Positions 10,098 through 19,880 of a stretch of 64,000 bases of DNA are shown one piece after another. The notes beneath the pieces were generated by a model that saw nothing but the letters and a program-made list of their open reading frames with translations, searched no databases and was not told the DNA's origin. Each line of letters begins with the position of its first letter. The first letter of the stretch is position 1. The DNA is from an uncultured Caryophanales bacterium (lineage in GTDB: Bacteria; Bacillota_I; Bacilli_A; RFN20; CAG-826), in assembly GCA_946414655.1 (NCBI GenBank), contig CAMKPL010000001.1, positions 173,081 through 237,080 of the forward strand, given 5' to 3'. The position numbers and the translations under genes are program-made.

Positions 10098-11573
10098 ATG
10101 AAAAATCAGGTTCAATCAAACGTTATTGTAAATCTCATTCGAACAGTAACGATGACATTATTGTCTTTCGTTACTTTTCCATATGTATGTCGAGTTCTTG
10201 GAGATTCCGCATTAGGGTTATATTCGTGGGCCGCAGCTTTTGTTTACTACTTTGTAGTTCTTGCAAAAGTCGCCATTCCAAATATTGCTGTTCGCGAATG
10301 TATTAAAGTGCGCAACAATCCAGATGAACTATCCACTAAGGTTCAAGAGTTCTTTATCATTCAAGCTATTGCAACATTAGTCTCATTTGGATTAATGGCA
10401 ATCCTTGTTTTCACTATTCCGGCCTTAAGAGAAACCAAAACACTTATCTTCATATTGAGTATCAATTTTTTAACCAATGTTTTGACATTCGAATGGTTAT
10501 ATCAAGCATTTGAAAAGCACACATATCTCGCTATTCGTTCAATCATTATTGCTTCGGTTATTGATATTATAATTTTCGCCACAATTCGAAGACCGGAAAA
10601 TGTTATTTTGTATTCTTTCCTAGTTGTTTCAACTGGTTTATTAACAATGCTTTCAAATTTGATTTACCTGCCAAAACTCGTACGAATTAAAAAATGTAGA
10701 CCTTATAACTTCAAACAATATATCCCTGTTTTAGCAACGCTTTTAGCCATTGCCTTTGTCGGTTCTTTGTATGATAAAACAGATACGTTTATTCTTGGCC
10801 TAATTGATCCGTCTAAAACATCTGTTGGTTCCTATACGGTAGGAGTTAAATCAATCGAAATAGTTCTAGGAATAGTTATGTCACTTAGTGCCGTCTTTGT
10901 GCCAAGAGCAGTTTACTATCAGCAAAAAGAAGATGAGAAACAATTCAATAACTTGAACATGTATTCTGGAAATATAACCTTGTTAATTGTTCTTCCGGCT
11001 ATTGCTTTATCAATCACCCTGGCCATACCAATCACGAAGGTCATCTCTGGTTTAAGTGGCTATGCTGATGCAGGAACAATTTTAATGGTTCTTTCAAGCA
11101 TGATGGCTACATTTTCAATTTGTAATATCGTCTACACTCAGATCTTGATTCCACAAAAAAAGGAAAGGTTTTACCTTTATGTCATCTTGGGGTCTGTAGT
11201 ATTGAATGCGGCATTATCAGTTTTGTTTGGTGTTGTTGTTTTCAAAGACCACCCAGCTATTGGCGTTGCTGTTGGTACCGCTGTAACAGACTTACTGATG
11301 CTAGCGTGTTTAATTGGCCTAACTTGGAAAAACTCCAAACAAATCATCTTCAACACGAACAACATTAAGCTTCTTGTTCTTGCTATTGCTATCGCTCTTA
11401 TTAACGTCTTTATTAGACAACCAATAGAAGCCGCGTTCTTAAAAACAATGAATGAGGAAACAGCCTACATTATTGAGATTGTTGCGATCTTCTTAATCGA
11501 CGCTATCATTTACGTTGCCGGTTTAATATTAAGCCGAGAAAAATTCGTTCGCTCTTTAAAATTAAAAAGGTAA
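10098..11573 (+). CDS. Flippase / polysaccharide biosynthesis protein (Wzx-like, MATE/MOP superfamily)
   Basis: ~12-14 TM; NVIVNLIRTVTMTLLSFVTFPYVCRVLGDSALGLYSWAAAF. Confidence 0.92.
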   Translation: MKNQVQSNVIVNLIRTVTMTLLSFVTFPYVCRVLGDSALGLYSWAAAFVYYFVVLAKVAIPNIAVRECIKVRNNPDELSTKVQEFFIIQAIATLVSFGLMAILVFTIPALRETKTLIFILSINFLTNVLTFEWLYQAFEKHTYLAIRSIIIASVIDIIIFATIRRPENVILYSFLVVSTGLLTMLSNLIYLPKLVRIKKCRPYNFKQYIPVLATLLAIAFVGSLYDKTDTFILGLIDPSKTSVGSYTVGVKSIEIVLGIVMSLSAVFVPRAVYYQQKEDEKQFNNLNMYSGNITLLIVLPAIALSITLAIPITKVISGLSGYADAGTILMVLSSMMATFSICNIVYTQILIPQKKERFYLYVILGSVVLNAALSVLFGVVVFKDHPAIGVAVGTAVTDLLMLACLIGLTWKNSKQIIFNTNNIKLLVLAIAIALINVFIRQPIEAAFLKTMNEETAYIIEIVAIFLIDAIIYVAGLILSREKFVRSLKLKR

Positions 11574-11578
11574 AAACT

Positions 11579-12454
11579 ATGGCAAAACTTCAATGGTTTA
11601 GAAATATCCTCATCAAAACCTGCCCGGTTTTTTATGTGAAAAAACAATACAAGTACATTACTCATCACAAACTTAATTTAAAAAATCCGGTACGCTATAC
11701 CGAAAAACTTCAATACTTGCGTTTGTTCGTATACCCAAAAGATTTAGAGGTTATTCGCTGCGCATCTCGTGATGGTGCACGCGAATATTTAAAGGAACAA
11801 GGATTTGAGGATTTGCTAATTAAGTCATATGGTGTTTTTGATCGATTCGAAGATATTGACTTTGAAAAACTTCCAAATCAATTCGTTTTAAAATGTACAC
11901 ACGCATGTGCATTTAATGAGATAGTTAGAGACAAGTCAAAATTCGATCTCGAAGCCTCTAGAAAGAAATTTCATAAGTGGCTTAATACAAATTACGGTAA
12001 TATGACTTGTGAAAAACATTATTCGCCAATCAAGCCACGAATAATCGTTGAAGAATACATTGGCGAACTTGAACACCTTCCCACAGAATACAAAATACAT
12101 GTCTTCAACGGCAAGGCAAAATCGCTTTACGTTGTTACTGGCCGAGGCGAAGATATTCGCTATAACAATTACTACATCGATTGGACACCGTTTGATGGTT
12201 CTCAGTTTAATGGGTGGAAGAAAACGGATCATGAACTAGAAAAACCAAAGAACTGGGAAAGAATGGTTAAGATATCTGAGCAATTAGGAAAAATCTTCCC
12301 ATTTGTTCGTGTTGATTTATACAACATAAATGGAAAGATTTATTTCTCTGAAATGACGTTCACCCCTGCAAAAGGCACATTAATTCTTGATGATGATAAG
12401 TGTGATTTTGAAATGGGAGAATGGTTAGATATCTCTAAATTTTTAAAACATTAA
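11579..12454 (+). CDS. TupA-like ATP-grasp polysaccharide biosynthesis protein
   Basis: HHKLNLKNPVRYTEKLQYLRLF...FVLKCTHACAFNEIVRDK...RIIVEEYIGE...DLYNINGKIYFSEMTFTPAKGT typical of the TupA-like ATP-grasp family. Confidence 0.85.
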   Translation: MAKLQWFRNILIKTCPVFYVKKQYKYITHHKLNLKNPVRYTEKLQYLRLFVYPKDLEVIRCASRDGAREYLKEQGFEDLLIKSYGVFDRFEDIDFEKLPNQFVLKCTHACAFNEIVRDKSKFDLEASRKKFHKWLNTNYGNMTCEKHYSPIKPRIIVEEYIGELEHLPTEYKIHVFNGKAKSLYVVTGRGEDIRYNNYYIDWTPFDGSQFNGWKKTDHELEKPKNWERMVKISEQLGKIFPFVRVDLYNINGKIYFSEMTFTPAKGTLILDDDKCDFEMGEWLDISKFLKH

Positions 12455-13251
12455 TACCAAACAGAACCTGGAAGGAGCACTTCATAAAGCATAATGCTAA
12501 AGTGTTCTTTTTCTTTGTTTGGATCGCTTGTGTAATCGTCAGTAATCTCGTATCCGGAATATTGGGTTTTATCTTTTAGTTCAAATTCAAAGGACATGGC
12601 ATCAGCTCCATAAATCTTTGAACCAACTTCTTCGGTAAAATCCATTTGGACATATGTCGTGTTTCCGTTGTTATCTGATGAGATTGGCAAATCGGCGAAA
12701 ACAAAATCAACTCTGTTATATGTGTTTGTTCCTTCTACGCGTACATAGAACTTCATGGTTACATCAACTTTAATCTTGGTATAAGGTTTTCTAGCCTCAG
12801 AGCTTGGGAAGGCAATAGTTGTACCTCCTCGAAGTGCAAAAGCTAATCCTTGGCTACCACGATATTCTTTAGGGAAGAACGTTCCATAACCAGTCTTGTT
12901 TAACTGAACTCTTGAACGGGTTGTAAGACCGTCACAACGTAATCTTCCGTCATAAAGTTTAGATAAATAGCCATATGAAAATTTGTCTTCTTCTTTAATT
13001 AAATTCTTCACCTCAAATCCATAATCTGAGTGGTCATTAGGAATCTCTTTATTATCGAGATATACGAGATTTGACACGTGAATTGTGGAGATTTCTCCAA
13101 TTTCCACTTTGTCTACACCACCCCATTCGGTGTAATAGTTGTTATCGAAAACTGACGAATTATAACGACCATGTTCGAATGATTCGTCGGTCTTTCTACA
13201 ACCAACAAGAACTATTGCTAAAACAGGAAGAATTAAGTATCTCTTTTTCAT
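12451..13251 (-). CDS. Hypothetical lipoprotein
   Basis: Lipobox MKKRYLILPVLAIVLVGC; no recognised domain; SD GGAGG upstream. Confidence 0.7.
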   Translation of the reverse strand: MKKRYLILPVLAIVLVGCRKTDESFEHGRYNSSVFDNNYYTEWGGVDKVEIGEISTIHVSNLVYLDNKEIPNDHSDYGFEVKNLIKEEDKFSYGYLSKLYDGRLRCDGLTTRSRVQLNKTGYGTFFPKEYRGSQGLAFALRGGTTIAFPSSEARKPYTKIKVDVTMKFYVRVEGTNTYNRVDFVFADLPISSDNNGNTTYVQMDFTEEVGSKIYGADAMSFEFELKDKTQYSGYEITDDYTSDPNKEKEHFSIMLYEVLLPGSVWY

Positions 13252-14696
13252 TGTTTTTCCTCCTGATCGCTATCGCTAAAATCATATTCTTCAACCGCCG
13301 AAATACCTTTGCCTGTATCAGCTTGTTTTTTAATTTTCTTCTCAAATTCAACCGGTTCTATACCTTTAGCATTGGCGACATAACCAAGTAAAAAAAGTAG
13401 AACCATAAACATCGTAAAGCGGCTAAATGAATTCAAATAGGTGCTAACGTGTATTAATGGAAATGTTTCAAACGCAACCGAATAATAAAGAACAAAAATA
13501 ATTAAAAATGTAATAATGACTGATTTTGTAAGATGACTATCATTGCTTTTTGAAACATAACGTTTTGTTGCAAAGAACGAAAGGACTCCAAAAACAACTA
13601 GAGCAATTAAGGCAAAAATTCCACCCTCTTTTAAAACTTCTAATTCAAAGTGTCCGCTAGAAGACATTAATGCTTTTTCTGTTGCTCCATATACATCTTC
13701 GATATTTCCGGCTTTAAAACCAAATAGGTTATACGGCTTAAAAGCTGGCGCTAAAACATCATTGATGCCGGACATAACATGATTTGTGTTAAATAAATGA
13801 TCAGTGAACAAGTTGGCGGAAATCGCTTTTGCAAACCCTTCTGAAACATTATTTAAAACAACGAAGAAAACTCCAATTCCAATTAATATAGAGATAACAA
13901 TCAACGCCCACTTTAATAATTTTTTGAATAACTCGTTATCCTTGAAAAACTTATAAATAGAGCCAATCACTAAAATAATTGCAAGGAATATAATTCCGGT
14001 TAGTGATGTAACTGTTGCTATTGCAACAATTGAAATAGCGGCATAAATTGAAACAATCAAAAACTTTTTTGTTTCTTTTTTTCGGTCAATAAAGAACAGG
14101 GCCGGAATCGACGTAGCTAGTAAGACGGCAAATTGTGTGCCATAAGAAATTGTTGATTCATAAAATTTTAAACCAATTATCACGCTCATTTCTTTGGTAA
14201 GGTCAATTACCTCGCCGCGATAATAACCATCTGGTCTGGAAGAATAGATTAAAGGATAAAATGGCCCGTAATCGAACCATGTAGCGAACATATTAATTAA
14301 CACGAGCAAAGCCAATCCACCACCAATGCAAATTAAGGCAAGTTCAATGTTAAACGATTCGTTTCTTCTGGCACTCAGTCCCATGAAAAAGAATCCAAGA
14401 ATACCAAGTAGAGCGCAAATATTATTCAGTGTGTTCCCGGCGTAATAATCTGATCCACCAAAACTTACAAGAACAGCAAAAATAATTAACGGAATAATTA
14501 AAACTAGCAGTCTTACTAATTCGCCTTTTTTAAATTGACTACCACTCGTTATGAACGAAAAAATTGCTACCAAAAATCCAGCAACGTGAAAAACGATATT
14601 AACACCACCAAGCCCAAAGGTCGTTAAAGCTAAAACCTCAAAAATTAGGAACGCTACGATTCCTTCATAAGCTTTAAGTGAATTTTTTACAGTCAT
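13248..14696 (-). CDS. O-antigen ligase/polymerase-like membrane protein (Wzy/WaaL type)
   Basis: ~12 TM; large extracytoplasmic loop; polysaccharide cluster context. Confidence 0.75.
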   Translation of the reverse strand: MTVKNSLKAYEGIVAFLIFEVLALTTFGLGGVNIVFHVAGFLVAIFSFITSGSQFKKGELVRLLVLIIPLIIFAVLVSFGGSDYYAGNTLNNICALLGILGFFFMGLSARRNESFNIELALICIGGGLALLVLINMFATWFDYGPFYPLIYSSRPDGYYRGEVIDLTKEMSVIIGLKFYESTISYGTQFAVLLATSIPALFFIDRKKETKKFLIVSIYAAISIVAIATVTSLTGIIFLAIILVIGSIYKFFKDNELFKKLLKWALIVISILIGIGVFFVVLNNVSEGFAKAISANLFTDHLFNTNHVMSGINDVLAPAFKPYNLFGFKAGNIEDVYGATEKALMSSSGHFELEVLKEGGIFALIALVVFGVLSFFATKRYVSKSNDSHLTKSVIITFLIIFVLYYSVAFETFPLIHVSTYLNSFSRFTMFMVLLFLLGYVANAKGIEPVEFEKKIKKQADTGKGISAVEEYDFSDSDQEEKQ

Positions 14697-14708
14697 ACGT
14701 AAATTATA

Positions 14709-15188
14709 TTACTTATGATATGTTTCGTGATTTAAAATTTTGAAACAACGGTAGATTTGTTCCAAAAGAACCAATCTAGTCATCTGATGAAGAAAAGTCA
14801 TTTTTGAAAGAGAAATCGATGTGTTTGCTCTCTTTTTAAGCTCATCAGAAAGTCCATACGATCCGCCGATGACAAAAGTTAAAAAAGCGCCTGCAAATTC
14901 CAACTTTTTTTGCAAAAATGTAGCAAATTCTTCTGAAGAAAATTCCCTGCAATTCATATCTAAATTTATCAAAACATCACTACTCTTAACCAATTTCAAA
15001 ACGCGTTTTCCCTCTTCGTTTTTTGCACGTTCAATATCTGATTGATTTGGGTTATCTTTTACAGATGAATCTGCCACTTCTACAATTTCAACATCGCAGT
15101 ATGGTTTAATTCTTTTAACGTATTCGAAAATACCCGATTTCAAATAATCTTCTTTGATTTTTCCAATAGCAATAATTCGAATTCGCAT
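14709..15188 (-). CDS. rlmH: 23S rRNA (pseudouridine1915-N3)-methyltransferase RlmH
   Basis: MRIRIIAIGKIKEDYLKSGIFEYVKRI...FVIGGSYGLSDELKKRA...SLSKMTFLHQMTRLVLLEQIYR. Confidence 0.97.
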   Translation of the reverse strand: MRIRIIAIGKIKEDYLKSGIFEYVKRIKPYCDVEIVEVADSSVKDNPNQSDIERAKNEEGKRVLKLVKSSDVLINLDMNCREFSSEEFATFLQKKLEFAGAFLTFVIGGSYGLSDELKKRANTSISLSKMTFLHQMTRLVLLEQIYRCFKILNHETYHK

Positions 15189-15212
15189 GATCTTATTATA
15201 CTGAAATAACTT

Positions 15213-15248
15213 TTCTATAAAAAGAAAACTCTAGCTCTTAACTAGAGT
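15213..15248 (-). terminator. Rho-independent terminator after tmRNA
   Basis: Minus-strand ACTCTAG-TTAAGAG-CTAGAGT followed by TTTTCTTTTT. Confidence 0.8.
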
Positions 15249-15258
15249 AATTTTTCAT

Positions 15259-15653
15259 TGGTGGAGTCGGCGGGCATCGCACCCGTGTCCACAGAAGGCC
15301 CCACAATAACGTCTACAGCTTAGACGATATTAGTGATCTCGTATGTTCTTTGCATATCGCCTGCTTGAACAATACAAGGTTCATTAACGTTCGACAATGA
15401 TTAGCGAACCAACTGTCATTATCTATCCTTTTGGTATGACACCTACTTCAAGCGTGAAAGGCTAAAACCTTGAAGGGCGGTCTGTCCGGCGCCTAGCGTC
15501 GGTCCCTATGTCGGGTCGCTTATGCGAAGCAGACGGCTTGAGCTCTAGGAGCTCTCATATAACTGTTGTCAGTTATTTTGTTTTGATGATAACGTCATCA
15601 CTCGGCTGCAGTTAATGCCAGGCAATCATCCGTGTCGAAACTATATCGACCCC
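15259..15653 (-). ncRNA. ssrA: Transfer-messenger RNA (tmRNA)
   Basis: 5' GGGGUCGAUAUAGUUUCGACACGG ... 3' GGACACGGGUGCGAUGCCCGCCGACUCCACCA; 7-bp acceptor stem with G3-U pair; encoded CCA; tag ORF at 15520-15570. Confidence 0.97.
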
Positions 15654-15740
15654 AAATGTGTGATTATCTTATCACGGTAATTAGTTTTCTACAAATATTT
15701 ATTTGTTTTGCCCAATTTCTTTGATAACATATATTGCGCT

Positions 15741-16811
15741 ATGAAAAACTTCAAATTAATTCTCAAATCACTATTCTCAAATAATGCTGCCGTTGAAGGT
15801 GCTCGTCACCGTCCATGGTATTTCGCAGTAATTATGTTCTTTGTATCAATGGTTCTTGCATTGGTGCCAATCTTTGTAACAAACATCTCTAAACGCGGAT
15901 CTGATGTTGTTAAAAACTATAGTTACAACATGGATAATCTTTCTCTTCGCTTTAGCGAAGAATTAAAAGATAAAAACGTTGAAATGGAAGTTAGTTACAA
16001 CGAAGCGGAAAAGAAAAACATCCTTATTACTGACCAAAGTGCATGGGATGCCGCATTCCCTGAGACATACAAATTTAAAGACGTTGATTATCACGTTTAT
16101 GTCCACAAGAATGAAGCTGCTCAAAACGATCTTCTCGCCTATTATTTAGGCGCAATGTCAAGTAGCGATCTTTCTGATTTTGCTAAATCTGTTGAGCAAT
16201 TTTATAAGGACAGCAACACAAATTTACCAAGTTTAATCATCATGACTGATAGCCAATTTGTCGTTTATGTCTGCAATCCGCAAAGAGGCGCAACAATTGG
16301 CTCTGTTGTTGGAGATTACCAATCAACTAAAGTTGGTTGGAAATTAAATCAACTTCTTTCAGAAAAACCGCACGCTACCCCTGACGAATACGCCGAGTAC
16401 CGCGCGGAAACATGGAATAACTGGAAATCCTTCTATGATGAGGTTTACAACAAAAACCGCCTTACAGGAACCTGGACTACAACATTAATTATGTTTGGTA
16501 TTGATGCTGCTTTAGTCTTCTTTATGGGCTTAATGGTCTTCATCTTAACAAGAGGAAAGAACAACCCATTCCGCATCTACACCTTCTGGGAATCAATGAA
16601 GGTTGCGATGTGGGCCGCCAACATGCCTGCTGTCTTAACATGTGGCTTCGGATTCTTAATCACTGGATTCATACAAGTCTTATTCGCGCTTCTCATCGGT
16701 GTCCGTGTCATGTGGTTAACAATGAAAACGCTTGGGCCAAACAATGCTCCAACCCCATCTTCCAATTACAAGGAAGTCAAAACAGTTACAGCAAAACCAA
16801 GTAAAAAATAA
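15741..16811 (+). CDS. Membrane protein of unknown function (possibly DUF1189-like)
   Basis: N-terminal TM, ~200 aa extracytoplasmic region, three or more C-terminal TMs; Met at 15741 (MKNFKLILKSLFSN) preferred over the track start 15708. Confidence 0.55.
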   Translation: MKNFKLILKSLFSNNAAVEGARHRPWYFAVIMFFVSMVLALVPIFVTNISKRGSDVVKNYSYNMDNLSLRFSEELKDKNVEMEVSYNEAEKKNILITDQSAWDAAFPETYKFKDVDYHVYVHKNEAAQNDLLAYYLGAMSSSDLSDFAKSVEQFYKDSNTNLPSLIIMTDSQFVVYVCNPQRGATIGSVVGDYQSTKVGWKLNQLLSEKPHATPDEYAEYRAETWNNWKSFYDEVYNKNRLTGTWTTTLIMFGIDAALVFFMGLMVFILTRGKNNPFRIYTFWESMKVAMWAANMPAVLTCGFGFLITGFIQVLFALLIGVRVMWLTMKTLGPNNAPTPSSNYKEVKTVTAKPSKK

Positions 16812-16818
16812 GAAAATT

Positions 16819-16853
16819 AAAAGCCTGCGAGTCAATCAATCGCAGGCTTTTTA
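16819..16853. terminator. Bidirectional Rho-independent terminator between convergent genes
   Basis: AAAAGCCTGCGA-GTCAATCAA-TCGCAGGCTTTTT. Confidence 0.9.
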
Positions 16854-17189
16854 GTCGCCATAATCAGAGCCACGTGACTTATCTTCGAAATAGACATTTA
16901 TTGGATCTGTCACATCAGTGAATTCAAGTAATTTGAACCCTTTAATTTCGATGAACGGATTTTCAAAATCATTGACAAAAATAACATTTTTTCTTTCAAA
17001 AGCCGTCTTTTTTAATTGTTGGATAACCTTATCAAAATTTTCTGGTTGAATTTCTTTAAAGATCATTAGTTGAGTATAAAAAGTTGGTTCAATATAAAAC
17101 TTTTCACCAGTCGGAAACTGAAAACCACGGATGAAAGATGTATGTTCATCTTGTAGCGAAATTAAATCATTAAATTCTTCGTAGTTCAT
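16851..17189 (-). CDS. Hypothetical protein
   Basis: ORF MNYEEFNDLISLQDEHTSFIRGFQ...; SD AGGAGGAAAGG before Met at 17189; no recognised family. Confidence 0.6.
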   Translation of the reverse strand: MNYEEFNDLISLQDEHTSFIRGFQFPTGEKFYIEPTFYTQLMIFKEIQPENFDKVIQQLKKTAFERKNVIFVNDFENPFIEIKGFKLLEFTDVTDPINVYFEDKSRGSDYGD

Positions 17190-17932
17190 TCCTTTCCTCC
17201 TAGAGTCATTTCGAATTGGTTCGCACAATGAATTTTAATTCCTTGTGTTTTTATTTTACGCTTCCTAAATATTTTTTCATATGCAGAAAGAGCTTTTTCA
17301 GGAGTATTTGCTTCCTGAGATAGATGCGCTAGAACAATCTCTTTTGTCTTTGGACCAATTGAATCGGCCATATAAAAAGCAGAGTCTTCGTTACATAAGT
17401 GACCATGGTCAGAAAGTATTCTTTGTTTTAAGACTTCAGGGCGATTTGTTTTAAGTAACATTCTTCGATCATGATTTGATTCAATAATGTAATAATCGGC
17501 ATTTTTAATCATCTCTAACGTTTTATCAGGGATAAAACCAGTATCGGTTAGATAAACAAGTGTCTCCTGATCTGCGCTAACAATATAACCAACGGTATTC
17601 GGTGCATCATGAGACGCTTCAATAGCAATTATATCTAATCCATTTATATGAAATTTCTTGCCGATTTTAACAATGTTAATATCACCGCGTTCATATGTGC
17701 CTTTTGTGCAATAGATTGGAAGCGGATCAAGATAACCAATTCCAAGCGTATGATCACTATGTGAATGGGTAATTAAAAGAGCATCAATATCTAATAATTT
17801 TTTATTCCACACAGCTAATCCTTCTTTTAAGCATTTCAAAGAAATTCCCATATCAATTAAAAGAACGCAACCGTTATGTTCGATAAGGGTTGCGTTTCCT
17901 TTTGATCCTGACTGAATTACATTAAATTTCAT
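17186..17932 (-). CDS. MBL-fold metallohydrolase, WalJ/YycJ-like
   Basis: MKFNVIQSGSKGNATLI...LLITHSHSDHTLG...; HSHSDH metal motif. Confidence 0.88.
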   Translation of the reverse strand: MKFNVIQSGSKGNATLIEHNGCVLLIDMGISLKCLKEGLAVWNKKLLDIDALLITHSHSDHTLGIGYLDPLPIYCTKGTYERGDINIVKIGKKFHINGLDIIAIEASHDAPNTVGYIVSADQETLVYLTDTGFIPDKTLEMIKNADYYIIESNHDRRMLLKTNRPEVLKQRILSDHGHLCNEDSAFYMADSIGPKTKEIVLAHLSQEANTPEKALSAYEKIFRKRKIKTQGIKIHCANQFEMTLGGKE

Positions 17933-19419
17933 TAGTCGCGGTTTAAATAGCTTACACGTTCTTTTTCCAAGGCAAGAATTTGCTCACTTGCTTCTTTAGA
18001 AGGAGAATCAAATTTGCAGAATGCTTTACGGAACAATAATTCAACGGTTCCCATCTTTCCAGAACGGTTCTTCACGATTTGAACATTGACCATAATTGTG
18101 TCTTCTCCGCCTTCAGCACGAGCAATCTTTTGCTGTGCCTCGTTCACAGCATCATTTTGTTTTTCAAAAATGGATTTATTTGCTCCACCAGTATTAACGG
18201 TCATTCTATTTTCTTGGAGCATCATAACAATATCAGCATCTTGTTCAATAGAACCGGATTCACGAAGGTCTGATAGTTGTGGGTTGGCGTTAACACGATT
18301 TTCAATATTACGATTTAACTGAGCAACACCAATAACTGGAATTTGTAAATCCATTGCCAGTTTTTTAAGTGTTTGGGAAATCATTTGAACCTCTAATTGA
18401 CGAGATTCGGATTTGGTTTTACCAACAACGCGAACAAGGCCAATATAGTCAACAATAATTAGTGATAAATCTGGTTCTTTGTTTTTAAGTTTGCGGCATT
18501 TTGCGGCAAGGTCAAACAAAGAGATACCAGACGTGTCATCAACATAAATCTTGGTTTCGCCAAGACGTTCACAGGATTGTTGCAATTTTAATCTTGTATT
18601 TGGAGTGATGTTATAACCGGTTTGTAACCAGTCAAATGGAACGTTAGCATCACCTGAAACTAAACGCTTAAATAGCAAATCTGAAGGCATTTCTAATGAG
18701 AAATATGCAACAGGATAGCCTCGTAACGCAGCATTCATTGCTAGGTTTAATGAAAGGGCCGTTTTGCCAACTCCTGGACGAGCAGCAATGACGATAAATT
18801 CGCCTTTATGGAACCCGTGAGTTAATAAGTTCATCTTTGGGAAACCTGTTGGAACGCCTGTAACAGTGTCGTCAGATGTTGTTGCTCTTAAATCTTTAAA
18901 TTCCTGAGAAAGTTTAGTTGTTACCTCTCGTGCTGATTGGAAATCCCCAATACGGCGTCTTTCAGTAACAGTATTAATTGCTTTTTCACTGATTGATAAG
19001 AAATCCGAAACGTTGTCGATATCGTTGTTCTTATAGTTATCTTCGATTTTTTCAAGTGTTTCCAAGAAATGTCTTAAAAGAGATTGGTCTTGGACGATCT
19101 TGATATAGTTTTCAATGTTGGCGAATGTTACAACACTATCAGCGAGTTCAAGAAGATATTCTGGACCGCCTGATGTTTCTAAATCTTTAGCGTTAATTAA
19201 TTCATCAACGACTGTTTGAACGTCAACTGCTGTTCCACGTTTAAAACAACGTTGCATAGCTTGGAAAATAACAACGTGATTCTTATTCTCTGGAAAGAAA
19301 TCATCATCGGTTAATTTGCCAACGCCATCACTTAAAATTGAGGAGCTCTTTAGCATTGCACCCAGTACGGCTTTTTCGGCTTCTGTATTATGCGGTAAAT
19401 CTTTTTTATTAATTGCCAT
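17932..19419 (-). CDS. dnaB: Replicative DNA helicase
   Basis: LPHNTEAEKAVLGAML; Walker A IAARPGVGKTALSLNLA; LIIVDYIGLV; SDLRESGSIEQDADIVMM. Confidence 0.98.
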   Translation of the reverse strand: MAINKKDLPHNTEAEKAVLGAMLKSSSILSDGVGKLTDDDFFPENKNHVVIFQAMQRCFKRGTAVDVQTVVDELINAKDLETSGGPEYLLELADSVVTFANIENYIKIVQDQSLLRHFLETLEKIEDNYKNNDIDNVSDFLSISEKAINTVTERRRIGDFQSAREVTTKLSQEFKDLRATTSDDTVTGVPTGFPKMNLLTHGFHKGEFIVIAARPGVGKTALSLNLAMNAALRGYPVAYFSLEMPSDLLFKRLVSGDANVPFDWLQTGYNITPNTRLKLQQSCERLGETKIYVDDTSGISLFDLAAKCRKLKNKEPDLSLIIVDYIGLVRVVGKTKSESRQLEVQMISQTLKKLAMDLQIPVIGVAQLNRNIENRVNANPQLSDLRESGSIEQDADIVMMLQENRMTVNTGGANKSIFEKQNDAVNEAQQKIARAEGGEDTIMVNVQIVKNRSGKMGTVELLFRKAFCKFDSPSKEASEQILALEKERVSYLNRD

Positions 19420-19430
19420 AGTCTCCTCCT

Positions 19431-19880
19431 TTACTTACTTTCTGTGACATGAACGTTAATTTCGCCAATCACACCTTTGTACAATTCAATTTGTAATTTT
19501 GTATATCCGAATGAATCAACGACTGCTTTATTGACGAATTTTCGCTTGTCGATTTCAATGTTATATTTGCTTTGTAATTCGGCAGCAATTTGTTTAGACG
19601 AGATTGTTCCAAACATTCTTCCACCTGTTCCAGCATTTGCACTAAATTCAAGAACAATATCTTTGAGTTTTGCAGCAATATCTTTGGCTTTTGCTATGTT
19701 TTTTGCAATTTCTGCCGCTTCATCTGCTTTTTGATTATTTAGAATCTCGAGAGACTTTTCCGAATACATCACTGCAAGACCATGAGGAATCAAATAATTT
19801 GCGCCATAACCGTCTTTTACATTGACGATTTCTTGCTTCTTTCCAACGCCTTTAACGTCCTTTAATAAGATAACTTTCAT
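19431..19880 (-). CDS. rplI: 50S ribosomal protein L9
   Basis: MKVILLKDVKGVGKKQEIVNVKDGYGANYLIPHGLAV. Confidence 0.98.
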   Translation of the reverse strand: MKVILLKDVKGVGKKQEIVNVKDGYGANYLIPHGLAVMYSEKSLEILNNQKADEAAEIAKNIAKAKDIAAKLKDIVLEFSANAGTGGRMFGTISSKQIAAELQSKYNIEIDKRKFVNKAVVDSFGYTKLQIELYKGVIGEINVHVTESK

